This document shows, piece by piece, positions 8,475 to 16,552 of a DNA stretch of 64,000 nucleotides; positions within the stretch are counted from its first letter, which is position 1, and each line of letters starts with the position of its first letter. The DNA is taken from contig CAWJGO010000004.1 of assembly GCA_963842515.1 (NCBI GenBank), positions 62,001 to 126,000 on the forward strand, read 5' to 3'. The notes beneath the pieces are model-generated. The model was not told the DNA's origin, did not search any database, and was given only the letters and a program-made list of their open reading frames with translations. The position numbers were made by a program, and so were the translations under genes. This stretch comes from CADEED01 sp963842515 (GTDB lineage: Bacteria > Pseudomonadota > Gammaproteobacteria > Steroidobacterales > Steroidobacteraceae).

Positions 8475-9274
8475 TGCGTTGTGCGCTGCGCGATGAGTGC
8501 GGTTCGCAGCTCCCGCAGCTTGTCTTTGACGGCTGCGGCATTGGCGCTGCCCATGCGGATCAGCACCTTCTGGCCGGCGGACTTCGATTCGAGCTCTGGA
8601 TCGGCAAACTGATACAGCACGCCCGGCTGCGCGAGCGCGATCGGGCCCTGAAGGTCAGGTGTTGCCAGCAGATGGTCGATGACTTCGATCAGGCGATCGT
8701 TGAAGTACTGCGGCGGATGCCCAAGACTTTCGTACGACTCCTGAAACAACGGGTAATAGCGAGTGTAGGTCGCGATCAGACTCTGCGTGTCGGTCGAACG
8801 GATCAACTGCACCAGAGAGTTGTAGCGTTCGTAGTTGGAAGGATCGAGCACAGGCGCCTCCTCGGAACCGCCGACCGCAAACGCGCCGGGTGCAGGCCTT
8901 ACCGGGCGAACGCGTTGCGCCACCTTCTCGGTAGGTAGATTGTCGATGGTGACGACCAGGTGCCGAACCAGGTCCTTCGAGATGATGAATTGCTGTACCG
9001 ATTCCTTGCCGATCAACCCTTCGATCGCGCTCTGCATCGGCGCGTCGCTTTCAGCGAGGGGTGGCAGCGGCTCGCGCACCTCGGGCTCCGGGAGTGGATG
9101 TTTGATGGCCGGCTCTTCCTCAGGTACCGCTGCTGGCGCCGTTGGCGCCGGTGCCGCAGCGACTGGCTCCTCGGGCGGCGCTGCCTCATCCTTCCACGAG
9201 AGATAGATGATTCCGCCGATCGACAGGCCGACCACGGCCACCGCGGCAGCCATCCACTTGAAGTTCTCATTCAT
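8471..9274 (-). CDS. DUF3014 single-pass membrane protein
   Basis: A 267-residue protein with one N-terminal transmembrane helix (about residues 8-26), a Pro/Ala/Glu-rich linker to roughly residue 70, and a folded C-terminal domain. The pattern SAIEGLIGKESVQQFI, RHLVVTIDNLP and YTRYYPLFQESYESLG is that of the DUF3014 family. The domain should be periplasmic. It is the first gene of a three-gene overlapping operon ending with the DUF885 putative peptidase. The function is unknown; the Pro-rich spacer suggests it reaches from the inner membrane into the periplasm. Confidence 0.88.
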   Translation of the reverse strand: MNENFKWMAAAVAVVGLSIGGIIYLSWKDEAAPPEEPVAAAPAPTAPAAVPEEEPAIKHPLPEPEVREPLPPLAESDAPMQSAIEGLIGKESVQQFIISKDLVRHLVVTIDNLPTEKVAQRVRPVRPAPGAFAVGGSEEAPVLDPSNYERYNSLVQLIRSTDTQSLIATYTRYYPLFQESYESLGHPPQYFNDRLIEVIDHLLATPDLQGPIALAQPGVLYQFADPELESKSAGQKVLIRMGSANAAAVKDKLRELRTALIAQRTTQ

Positions 9275-9305
9275 AAGATAGACGACAAGTCCTCGGGTTG
9301 GGAGT

Positions 9306-9938
9306 TCACGTAGTCGACACCTCTTTCAGATAGCCCACGGTCAGCGCGGTGAGGTGCAACTTCAGTCTTTGGAAGGTGCCGCGATTGCCGCCGGCCTCGA
9401 TGGCCGCCCGCGTAGGGCCCACGATGGATCCGATCAACACGCCGCTCACCAATCGTGGTTGCGCGAACTTCGCGTCACTTGCCGTTATCAACATGTCGTG
9501 AACCGCCAGGGCGCAGCGCATCGACTCCTCTTTGACAATTGTGTCGGCATTGACGGCCGCGGATGGCAGGTACAGCGCGCGTGAGACTTCCGGCCTGCGA
9601 GTCTTGGCATCGACGAAGGCGTTCATCATCGTCGCGCACATTTCGCCAATCGTTTTCCCGTGCACCGACTGGCAAGCGAGGATCGTGGCGTCGACGACCT
9701 CGCCGACATGCCGCTTCACGACCGCCGCCATCAGGGCGCGCTTGTTCGGGAAATATTGGTAGAGACTGCCGATGGAAACGCCGGCCCGGTCGGCAATCTG
9801 GATCGTCGTGATTCTGTCGAGTCCGTTGGCTAGCAAAACCTGAATAGTCGCTTCGAAAATGGTGTCGATGGTGACACGCGAACGTCGCTGCTGCGGCTTT
9901 TTTCTAGGGTTTAGCGCTTCAGTTCGTTTCCGTGTCAT
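9306..9938 (-). CDS. TetR/AcrR-family transcriptional regulator
   Basis: A 210-residue regulator when started at the ATG at 9938 (MTRKRTEALN); the frame is open to 9989 but the extra residues are not typical. The N-terminal TetR helix-turn-helix is clear: TIFEATIQVLLANGLDRITT followed by IADRAGVSIGSLYQYFPNKR. The C-terminal half is the ligand-binding, dimerisation region and is not diagnostic. It is divergent from a small secreted protein with 43 nt between starts, so it may regulate that gene and itself. The DUF3014 operon lies just downstream on the same strand. Confidence 0.9.
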   Translation of the reverse strand: MTRKRTEALNPRKKPQQRRSRVTIDTIFEATIQVLLANGLDRITTIQIADRAGVSIGSLYQYFPNKRALMAAVVKRHVGEVVDATILACQSVHGKTIGEMCATMMNAFVDAKTRRPEVSRALYLPSAAVNADTIVKEESMRCALAVHDMLITASDAKFAQPRLVSGVLIGSIVGPTRAAIEAGGNRGTFQRLKLHLTALTVGYLKEVSTT

Positions 9939-9981
9939 ATGCGAATGGTCCCGCGATGCCGATTTACGCAAGATACCTTGC

Positions 9982-10611
9982 ATGCCCACCCTCGAATATC
10001 GATTTCATTTCGCGCTGGCGCTGGCCGGTGTGCTGTTTTGTGGCCCATGCGCGGCTTGTGAACCACCGGCCGGGTTCGTCAACCCACCCCGTCCCGACAT
10101 TGCACCGTTCGAAGAGTTGTTGAGCCACACGGAAGTGAAGGACATTGCCCAGTCGTTAGCCGCTGCCACGCAGTCCGCGAGCCGGACGCTGCGGATCGAT
10201 GCGACCAAAGACCTGCCCGGCGTCACCGGCACGTTCAGGCTGTCGGATGGCCCTTATGGCAGCGTCGGCGCGCGCAGACTCGTTTGCAAAACCGATGGAT
10301 CCATTGCCGTCGAAGAAGTGCTGCTCACTGAGTCGGGAGAAGACTTCCGGCGCTTCCGATACGTGGTCTGGAACTACACCGGCCCGAAGTTTCGTGACGT
10401 CCACTATGCCGTGGGTGAGTTCGTCCGTACGCAATCCGCGCCCGACAAGACTCATATCAACTGGACGTATCGATTCGCGCTCAAGGGCGGAATGAGCAGC
10501 GAGGAGAAGTCTCGTTTTCGGAAGGTCTTTCTCGAGCGCGAGTTTGCGTTGTGGATGCGCACCCAGTTGGACAGGGGCGAATCAAATGCGGAGGCCAAGC
10601 CCACCAACTGA
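9982..10611 (+). CDS. Secreted protein of unknown function
   Basis: A 209-residue protein. The start at 9982 gives a convincing Sec signal (RFHFALALAGVLFCGPCAAC), possibly a lipoprotein signal because cysteines lie at the cleavage region; the longer frame from 9859 runs antisense through the TetR gene. The mature protein is polar with no motif I recognise. The C-terminal part contains KTHINWTYRFALKGGM and ends in a charged helix. It is divergent from the TetR gene and could be its target. A START-like or lipid-binding fold is possible but not shown by the sequence. Confidence 0.65.
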   Translation: MPTLEYRFHFALALAGVLFCGPCAACEPPAGFVNPPRPDIAPFEELLSHTEVKDIAQSLAAATQSASRTLRIDATKDLPGVTGTFRLSDGPYGSVGARRLVCKTDGSIAVEEVLLTESGEDFRRFRYVVWNYTGPKFRDVHYAVGEFVRTQSAPDKTHINWTYRFALKGGMSSEEKSRFRKVFLEREFALWMRTQLDRGESNAEAKPTN

Positions 10612-10658
10612 ACGACGATCTGGCCGAGGTCGCGGCGGACATCAGGCACATTGCGTGA

Positions 10659-11819
10659 CTACGCCGGGCCGCTTCGCAGGCGTTCGACTCCGAGCATTGC
10701 TGTAGACAGACCGGCATCCGTGAGATGCGACGGAAGCGCGCGGCCCAACACCAGGTGCGCACAGGCTTCGCCCATCGCGGCGCACGTTTGAATGCCATAG
10801 CCGCCGAGCGCGGCGACCCAGAAAAATCCTTGCGCCGAGGGATCGAAGCCACCCACGAGCCCGCCGTCGGCAACGAACGAGCGCAAGCCCGCCCAGGGGC
10901 GCATCGGGCGTTGAATGCGCATCGTCGTCGCCCGCTCGATGCGATCGATCGCCAGCGCGATATCGAGCTCTTCGGCCTGGACGTCGTGAGGGAGTACGGG
11001 GTCGGCATTGGCGGGCGAGCCCAGCAACAGCCCAGCATCGGGTTTGAAATAGAAGTCTTCAGACACGCTGGTCGTGAAGGGCCAGCGCGCCGTGCTGACG
11101 CCCTCGGGCGGCTGGAACAGAAATGCCGAACGGCGTCGTGGCTCGATACCCAATGGCGCCACGCCCGCGAGCGCGGCCACTTCATCGGCCCATGCGCCCG
11201 CGGCGTCGATAAGAAGAGGTGCCCGCAACGTATGCGGTTGCGCGCCGCCCATGGCGACCTCCAGCAACCATTCTCCTTGCGAGCGTTCGATGGAATGAAT
11301 CTCCACGCCGCACTCCATGCGACTGCCGCGCTGTTTCAAGCCGCGGATGAAGCCCTGATGCAAGGCGTTGACGTCGATGTCCGCCGCGCCAGGCTCGAAG
11401 AACCCGAGCCGCGCGAACTGCGGCTCGAGCACCGGCACCACGGATCGCATTTGATCCTCGTCGAGCAACTGCAACTGCGGCGTATAGGCGCGAATGGCCT
11501 CGTAGGCACTTTCGATCTGCGCAGACTGTTCCCGCGTGCCGATCACCAGCACACCGCGAGGTGCGAGCAACGGATTCTCGACGAAGCCGCGCGGTGGCCG
11601 CTCGAAGAATGAGCGGCTCGCGCGCGTCAGCGCGCGGACTTGCGGTGACCCATAGCTTTCGCTGAAGAGCGCCGCCGAGCGGCCGGTCGAATGCAGCCCG
11701 GCGTGCGATTCCCGCTCGAGCACCAGGACCTTCGCGTGGTTGGACAGGAAGTACGCAACCGACGTACCGGCGATCCCGGCGCCGATGACAATGACGTCCA
11801 GCCCGAGTGCATCCTTCAT
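10659..11819 (-). CDS. DAO-family FAD-dependent amine oxidoreductase
   Basis: A 386-residue flavoenzyme of the D-amino acid oxidase/glycine oxidase superfamily. The dinucleotide-binding motif VIVIGAGIAGTSVAYFL lies at residues 9-25, followed by LERESHAGLHSTGRSAAL. The C-terminal RPWAGLRSFVADGG and FFWVAALGGYGIQT segments are typical of DAO-fold catalytic domains. The start is the ATG at 11819, which overlaps the stop of the symporter gene; upstream in-frame sequence is out of frame with that gene and is not coding. As the last gene of the epimerase/NlpC operon it may oxidise a D- or imino amino acid released from muropeptides. That role is inferred from context. Confidence 0.88.
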   Translation of the reverse strand: MKDALGLDVIVIGAGIAGTSVAYFLSNHAKVLVLERESHAGLHSTGRSAALFSESYGSPQVRALTRASRSFFERPPRGFVENPLLAPRGVLVIGTREQSAQIESAYEAIRAYTPQLQLLDEDQMRSVVPVLEPQFARLGFFEPGAADIDVNALHQGFIRGLKQRGSRMECGVEIHSIERSQGEWLLEVAMGGAQPHTLRAPLLIDAAGAWADEVAALAGVAPLGIEPRRRSAFLFQPPEGVSTARWPFTTSVSEDFYFKPDAGLLLGSPANADPVLPHDVQAEELDIALAIDRIERATTMRIQRPMRPWAGLRSFVADGGLVGGFDPSAQGFFWVAALGGYGIQTCAAMGEACAHLVLGRALPSHLTDAGLSTAMLGVERLRSGPA

Positions 11820-13093
11820 GACCCGCGCTTGGCCGGTGCGTCGCCGCCCGGTCCTGCCGTCTCGCCAGTAGTTTGCCGCGCGACGACGGTGGTTGCCGCC
11901 AGATCGCCGGTCACGTTGCCGAGCGTGGCAAACGCATCGGGAATCGTCTCCACGGCGAGCATCAGGCCCAACGGCGCCACCGGCAGACCCATGGCCTGCA
12001 CCACCGGCATGTTCATCGCCATCAGGCTCACCTGGCCCGGGAGCCCGACCGAGCCCAGGCTGATCACCACCGCAAGCACGGCCCCCACGGCAAGTTGACT
12101 CGCCGTCAGATCGACTCCGTAGATCCAGGCGATGTAACAGGACACGCCGATGTACTGCACGGGGCTCGTCATGCGGAACAACGACACCGCCATGGGCAGC
12201 ACGAGTGCAGTGACACGCGGCGAACATCCGAGCCGGTTCTGCGCGCTCTCGACCATTGCCGGCAACGTCGCCAGCGAGGACTGCGTACTCACGGCGATCG
12301 CTTGCGCTGGCAGAATTCCTGACGCGAATTGCCGCAGCCGCTGGCCGCCCCAGACGATCGCGACGACGTACAACCCCAGGGTCACGGCGAGATACAGCGT
12401 GCACTGCGCCAGGATGTACCAACCCAGTGCGCTCAATACACTCACGCCCGCCTTCACACACACGCTGAAAGCGAGGGCGAACACGCCGAGCGGCGCCACC
12501 CACAACACCCAGCGAACGATGATGACCATGGTGTCGGCCAGCGTCTGGAATAGATCGACGGCTTGGGTTCGCCGGCGCGCTTCGACGCGGGTCAGCGCAA
12601 ATCCGAACAACAGTGCACATATGACCAGCGGCAACATCGCGCTCTGCGCGGCCGCGGCAATCGCGTTGCTCGGGATGATCTGCGCAAAGCGCTCGGCAAA
12701 GCTGGTCGCCGCGGCATCGGCTGCCACCGGCGTGCCGATTGCCGCCCGCAGCGACGCGACGAGCTCGGGATCGCGCGGCAGGAACGAGAGTTGAAACGGC
12801 GCGAACACCGCCGCAAAAGCCGCCGCGGCGCTGAGCAGCACCAGGAATACCAGGATGGCGCGCCGCGCCGTGCGGCCTGACACTGCCGCATCGCTCGTCG
12901 ACGCAACGCCGAGCACCACGAGCGCAACCACCAGCGGCACCACTGTCATCTGCAAGGCATTCAGCCACAGATCGCCGATGGGCTGCATCACACTGGCGCC
13001 GTCACCCGCGAGCGATGGGTGCAACCGGGTGAGCGCGAGACCTAGTACCGCGCCGCCCAACAATCCGACCAGTACCCGTGCCGTCGAGGACAT
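11816..13093 (-). CDS. Dicarboxylate/amino acid:cation symporter (SDF/DAACS family)
   Basis: A 425-residue polytopic protein of the glutamate/aspartate transporter family (GltP/DctA-like). Visible signatures are the serine-rich hairpin AVSTQSSLATLPAMVESA near residue 270, a RMTSPVQYIGVSCYIAWIYG segment, and the GLPGQVSLMAMNMPVVQAMG stretch of HP2. The family moves acidic amino acids or C4-dicarboxylates inward with Na+ or H+. Its ATGA overlap with the DAO gene and 11-nt gap to the RpiR regulator put it in the epimerase operon. Import of Glu or Asp derived from cell-wall peptides fits the locus. Confidence 0.92.
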   Translation of the reverse strand: MSSTARVLVGLLGGAVLGLALTRLHPSLAGDGASVMQPIGDLWLNALQMTVVPLVVALVVLGVASTSDAAVSGRTARRAILVFLVLLSAAAAFAAVFAPFQLSFLPRDPELVASLRAAIGTPVAADAAATSFAERFAQIIPSNAIAAAAQSAMLPLVICALLFGFALTRVEARRRTQAVDLFQTLADTMVIIVRWVLWVAPLGVFALAFSVCVKAGVSVLSALGWYILAQCTLYLAVTLGLYVVAIVWGGQRLRQFASGILPAQAIAVSTQSSLATLPAMVESAQNRLGCSPRVTALVLPMAVSLFRMTSPVQYIGVSCYIAWIYGVDLTASQLAVGAVLAVVISLGSVGLPGQVSLMAMNMPVVQAMGLPVAPLGLMLAVETIPDAFATLGNVTGDLAATTVVARQTTGETAGPGGDAPAKRGS

Positions 13094-13104
13094 GCGGTGG
13101 ATCT

Positions 13105-13953
13105 TCAGGGCTCGAGCATGCGCTGCACACGCTTGACGTTGGCGTTCAGATGCTCGAGGCGTTGATCTCCCTTCTCACACAGCATGACGAACACCTGATC
13201 GAGCAGGTGTTGCAGGACGGCCTGATACAGCAGCGGCTGGATTTGCGGCCGGTCGTCATGCGCGGAGACGAGCAACGACATGTCCGCGTGTGCGCGCACG
13301 GAATTCGCGCTGTGCCGCGTCACCGAAATGACCTTGCCCCGTCCGGCGCGGAACTGGCGCTCGGTCTGGCTGAGCACCGGCTGCCGGCCATGCTCGGAGA
13401 ACAGCACCAGCACGTCGTTCTTCCCGGCGATCGTCAGGGCCGAGCTCATCAACACTGGATCGGCCTGGCAAATGACGGTTACGCCCAGCAGCGTCAGTTT
13501 CACCGCGAAAGCGCGCGCCGGCAGGCCATCCTCGCCGAGCCCGAGCACGAATACCTTGCTGGCGGCATCCAGCGCACGCGCGATCTCCGCGATCTTCTCG
13601 GGCGTGTTGATGAGGCGCGTTTCCTCTTCGGCGAGCGCCTTGCTGCGCCAGAGATCTGCGGCCAATGACGCCTGCGAGCCATTGCGCGACGGCACCACTT
13701 CCCGGGTTTCACCGTTACCGTTTTCCCGCGCCACCGCCTCGCTGACGGATACCTTCAGATCCGGATATCCCTTGAATCCTAACTTCTGGCTGAACTTCAC
13801 GACGCTCGACTGGCTGATGCCGAGGGAGTTGGCGAGCTGCTGGGAGGAGTAGTCGCGCAGCAGGTGCGCATTCTCGAGGATGAAATCCGCGATGCGCCGC
13901 TCGATCGCCGACATCTGGTCCCGCTCCGCACGGATCTTGATGAGCGAGGACAT
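13105..13953 (-). CDS. MurR/RpiR-family transcriptional regulator
   Basis: A 282-residue regulator. The N-terminal HTH_6 domain (about 1-78) shows RRIADFILENAHLLRDYSSQ and LANSLGISQSSVVKFSQKLG; the C-terminal SIS sugar-phosphate isomerase-like domain (about 125-260) includes VFVLGLGEDGLPARAFAVKL. RpiR/MurR proteins sense phosphorylated sugars such as MurNAc-6-P or related metabolites. It sits inside the operon between the dipeptide epimerase and the symporter, with 11-nt gaps. That position suggests autoregulation of both divergent operons, with the palindrome at 16512-16539 as a candidate operator. Confidence 0.92.
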   Translation of the reverse strand: MSSLIKIRAERDQMSAIERRIADFILENAHLLRDYSSQQLANSLGISQSSVVKFSQKLGFKGYPDLKVSVSEAVARENGNGETREVVPSRNGSQASLAADLWRSKALAEEETRLINTPEKIAEIARALDAASKVFVLGLGEDGLPARAFAVKLTLLGVTVICQADPVLMSSALTIAGKNDVLVLFSEHGRQPVLSQTERQFRAGRGKVISVTRHSANSVRAHADMSLLVSAHDDRPQIQPLLYQAVLQHLLDQVFVMLCEKGDQRLEHLNANVKRVQRMLEP

Positions 13954-13964
13954 TCAGACCGCCA

Positions 13965-15062
13965 TCAAACGACGATAGGCTCGAGCCCGCGGATCTCGCG
14001 GATGCCGAGTCCGGGCGCATCAGTGACCGAGATTTCGGAATCGTTGAACAACACGCCGCCGTCGACGGGATTGAACTTGCACAGCGAGGGCCCGTCGAGG
14101 TCCACCTTGGTGATCACGTCGGCTTTGGCAACGGCGATGTGCGCCGCCGCGGCAACGCTGATGCTGGTTTCGACCATGCAGCCGATCATGCATTCGATCT
14201 GGTACATCGCTGCGATGTCCGCGATGTGCAAGGCGTTCGATATGCCGCCGGTCTTCATGAGCTTGATGTTGATGATGTCCGCGGCGCGCATGCGGATGAG
14301 CTCGATCACCTCCGTCGGCCCGAACACGCTCTCGTCCGCCATGATCGGCGTGTGAACGCGCTCGGTGACGTATTTCATTCCTTCGAGGTCCTGCGCCTTC
14401 ACCGGCTGCTCGACGAGCTCCATGCGCACGCCGGCATCCTCGAGCGTCTGGATGGCGAATACCGCCTGTTTCGCGGTCCAAGCCTGGTTCGCGTCCACAC
14501 GTATGAGCGCCTTGTCCTCGACCGCGGCGTAAACGGCCTTGACTCGCTCGACGTCCAGCTCGATGTCCTTGCCGACCTTGATTTTCAAGGACTCGAAGCC
14601 GCGCTCGACCGCCGCGAGCGAGTCGGCGACCATCTTGTCGATGTAGTCGACGCTGATCGTGATGTCCGTGGTGATCACCGGATCGCCACCGCCAAGAATC
14701 TTGTAGAGCGGCGCCCCGTACAGCTGCGCGAACAGGTCGTACACGGCAATCTCGACGGCCGCCTTCGCGCTCGAGTTCTTCTCCATCGCGCTCTGGATCA
14801 GGCGCGTGATGCGATTGAGGTTGGCGATCTCCTGCCCGATGATCCGCGGTGCGATGACCTTGTGAATGGCCTCGATGATGGAGCCATGCGTGTCACCGGT
14901 GATGACGGCGGTGGCAGGCGCCTCTCCGTAGCCGATGTGCCCGGTGTCGGTGTGCATCATGATCACGATGTCTTCGATCGTATCCACGGTGCGCAAGGCT
15001 GTCTTGAATGGCGTCTTCAGCGGGACGCGCAGCATGCCGAACCGGATATCCGTGATTTTCAT
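13965..15062 (-). CDS. Dipeptide epimerase (L-Ala-D/L-Glu epimerase type), enolase superfamily
   Basis: A 365-residue muconate-lactonizing-subgroup enzyme. The paired catalytic lysines are visible as LKIKVGKD (near residue 160) and NIKLMKTGGI (near 265). Metal ligands occur in RVDANQAW, VEQP and MADESVF. A late DLDGP matches the D-x-D motif that binds the dipeptide alpha-ammonium group in Ala-Glu epimerases. The expected reaction is epimerisation of L-Ala-D-Glu to L-Ala-L-Glu in the cytoplasm, letting murein peptides be used as nutrients. Its start overlaps the NlpC/P60 stop, the same pairing as in known murein peptide recycling operons. Exact dipeptide preference is not readable. Confidence 0.9.
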   Translation of the reverse strand: MKITDIRFGMLRVPLKTPFKTALRTVDTIEDIVIMMHTDTGHIGYGEAPATAVITGDTHGSIIEAIHKVIAPRIIGQEIANLNRITRLIQSAMEKNSSAKAAVEIAVYDLFAQLYGAPLYKILGGGDPVITTDITISVDYIDKMVADSLAAVERGFESLKIKVGKDIELDVERVKAVYAAVEDKALIRVDANQAWTAKQAVFAIQTLEDAGVRMELVEQPVKAQDLEGMKYVTERVHTPIMADESVFGPTEVIELIRMRAADIINIKLMKTGGISNALHIADIAAMYQIECMIGCMVETSISVAAAAHIAVAKADVITKVDLDGPSLCKFNPVDGGVLFNDSEISVTDAPGLGIREIRGLEPIVV

Positions 15063-16474
15063 GGACGCACTCGCAGGATACTGGTGATGTGATCGACGAG
15101 GGGCTGCTGTCGCCCGAACAACAGCGGCGTGAGCGGCGTAACGGAAACGCCATTGAGCACGACCCGCGTGACTGCTCCCGTTCCGTCGCGATAGCTGATG
15201 CCCGTCGTATCGTGGATCACGTACGGCACGCGGTTTTCGTGGCCGATCACCATCATGACGTGCCCTGGGATATAGACGAGATCGCCGATCTGAAGGTCGC
15301 GCAGCACCGCCAGCCGGCGCTCATGATCGTCGGCATCCGTGAAGGTGATGCGGTTGAGCGCGGGCGTGATCGCCTGGTCGCGTGTGTTGCGCGGCAGCTG
15401 GACTCCGAAGCTGCGATAGACGTCGGACACGAAGCCGCTGCAATCGCGTGCATTGTACGAATGGCCCCACCCATAACGCTCGCCGAGGAATTTGAAGCCC
15501 TGGCGCAGCAGGTTGGCACGATTGAGCGGTAGATAGTCACCCGACGTGTCCGAAGTTCTTGGCAGCAGCGCCGGGGTGAAGCGAAGAGAGCCGTCGCTCG
15601 CGCGCTCGGGCAGCTCTATGACGTGCGCCGTATAGGGATGTTGTCCGTTCACCGGTCTGGCTTGCGGCCAATCGGCCATCACGGGGACCCGGACGCCCAT
15701 GTCGAGCTGCAATTCCGAAACGTCCGGACGCTCCGGCGTGAAGACGGTCTTTGCCATCGCGCCCGTTACCACCAGGTACGGCGACTTGCGTGTGTAGCCG
15801 AGCACTGCGTCCATTGGGCCTTCGGCGATGAAACGCTTCTCGACCCACGCGGAATACGCCGGGCTCACGACGAACCACCAGGCTCCGTCGCGGCTCTCGT
15901 GCGCGATCACGACGGGTGTGCCGGGAAACAAGGCGGTTTCCTGGAAGCGGTCGATGTCGCGATCTTCAGCAGAGTGGTAGGCCCGAATCAGCGCCGGAAA
16001 GGTGCGCAGATCCGCCCTCTTCACGACGAGTCCGTAACGCGTCGGCCGGCCGTCGGGCACCGACTCGAGCGCGACGTTTCTAACCAGCTCGTCCAGTGTC
16101 GACCGTTCGATCTTGCGGCCGTCAGCGTCGAACAAGTCCTTATCCGGATAACCCGAGAGATTTTCTATCCACGAGCGAACCTTGCCGGCCGCCAGCGCCG
16201 GCGGCATGGCATCGAGGTCATGGACGGAAGCGTCGAGCTGCAGAAGGCGTGCGTTCTGCGCGGCGATCGCCGATCTGTCGAGCACGATCTTCCGCGCGCC
16301 CGGTTCACGCGCGATCCAGAACGCAGGCGTGAGTTGTTGTTGCCGCACACCCACAACGGTATGTGGAGGAATGGCGATGGGGGCTCGCGATGACGTTTGA
16401 ATCGCGCACGACGCGAGCAGGCTCGACGCGAGTAACGCGTAAATCGATTGCCTCCCCTGCGTGCACTTCATCAT
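15059..16474 (-). CDS. NlpC/P60 family lipoprotein endopeptidase with SH3-like domains
   Basis: A 471-residue protein with a lipoprotein signal ending ALLASSLLASC at residue 22, so the mature protein is anchored in the envelope. An N-terminal NlpC-associated helical region and two SH3-like stretches precede the catalytic NlpC/P60 domain. That domain shows the nucleophile in ARDCSGFVSDVYRSFG (near residue 340), the general-base His in IPGHVMMVIG and a third polar residue in VIHDTTG. Such enzymes cut the gamma-D-Glu-to-diamino-acid bond of stem peptides, yielding L-Ala-D-Glu, the epimerase substrate. It is the first gene of the leftward operon. The architecture resembles the Bacteroides-type N_NLPC_P60/SH3_6/SH3_7 proteins. 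Confidence 0.9.
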   Translation of the reverse strand: MMKCTQGRQSIYALLASSLLASCAIQTSSRAPIAIPPHTVVGVRQQQLTPAFWIAREPGARKIVLDRSAIAAQNARLLQLDASVHDLDAMPPALAAGKVRSWIENLSGYPDKDLFDADGRKIERSTLDELVRNVALESVPDGRPTRYGLVVKRADLRTFPALIRAYHSAEDRDIDRFQETALFPGTPVVIAHESRDGAWWFVVSPAYSAWVEKRFIAEGPMDAVLGYTRKSPYLVVTGAMAKTVFTPERPDVSELQLDMGVRVPVMADWPQARPVNGQHPYTAHVIELPERASDGSLRFTPALLPRTSDTSGDYLPLNRANLLRQGFKFLGERYGWGHSYNARDCSGFVSDVYRSFGVQLPRNTRDQAITPALNRITFTDADDHERRLAVLRDLQIGDLVYIPGHVMMVIGHENRVPYVIHDTTGISYRDGTGAVTRVVLNGVSVTPLTPLLFGRQQPLVDHITSILRVRP

Positions 16475-16511
16475 CGCCCCTCGTGTCCTGAGGAATAGTC
16501 TCTTCCTCGAA

Positions 16512-16539
16512 GGTCAAAAGCAAGAATAAATTATTGACC
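16512..16539. promoter_or_regulatory. Candidate operator in the divergent muropeptide-locus promoter
   Basis: GGTCAA (16512-16517) and TTGACC (16534-16539) are exact inverted repeats 16 nt apart. Within the spacer lies a second exact palindrome, AATAA-A-TTATT (16525-16535). This is the only AT-rich patch in the 78-bp gap between the leftward NlpC/P60 gene and the rightward transglutaminase gene. A RpiR dimer or tetramer site controlling both directions would fit; binding is inferred. Confidence 0.45.
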
Positions 16540-16552
16540 CCCTCGTCGGGGC

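Noticed and set aside
11820..12968. Open frame extending the DAO gene upstream to a 769-codon protein
   Set aside because: It runs in another frame through the symporter gene, is Arg/Gly/Ala-rich with no family likeness, and the DAO dinucleotide motif begins right after the ATG at 11819.
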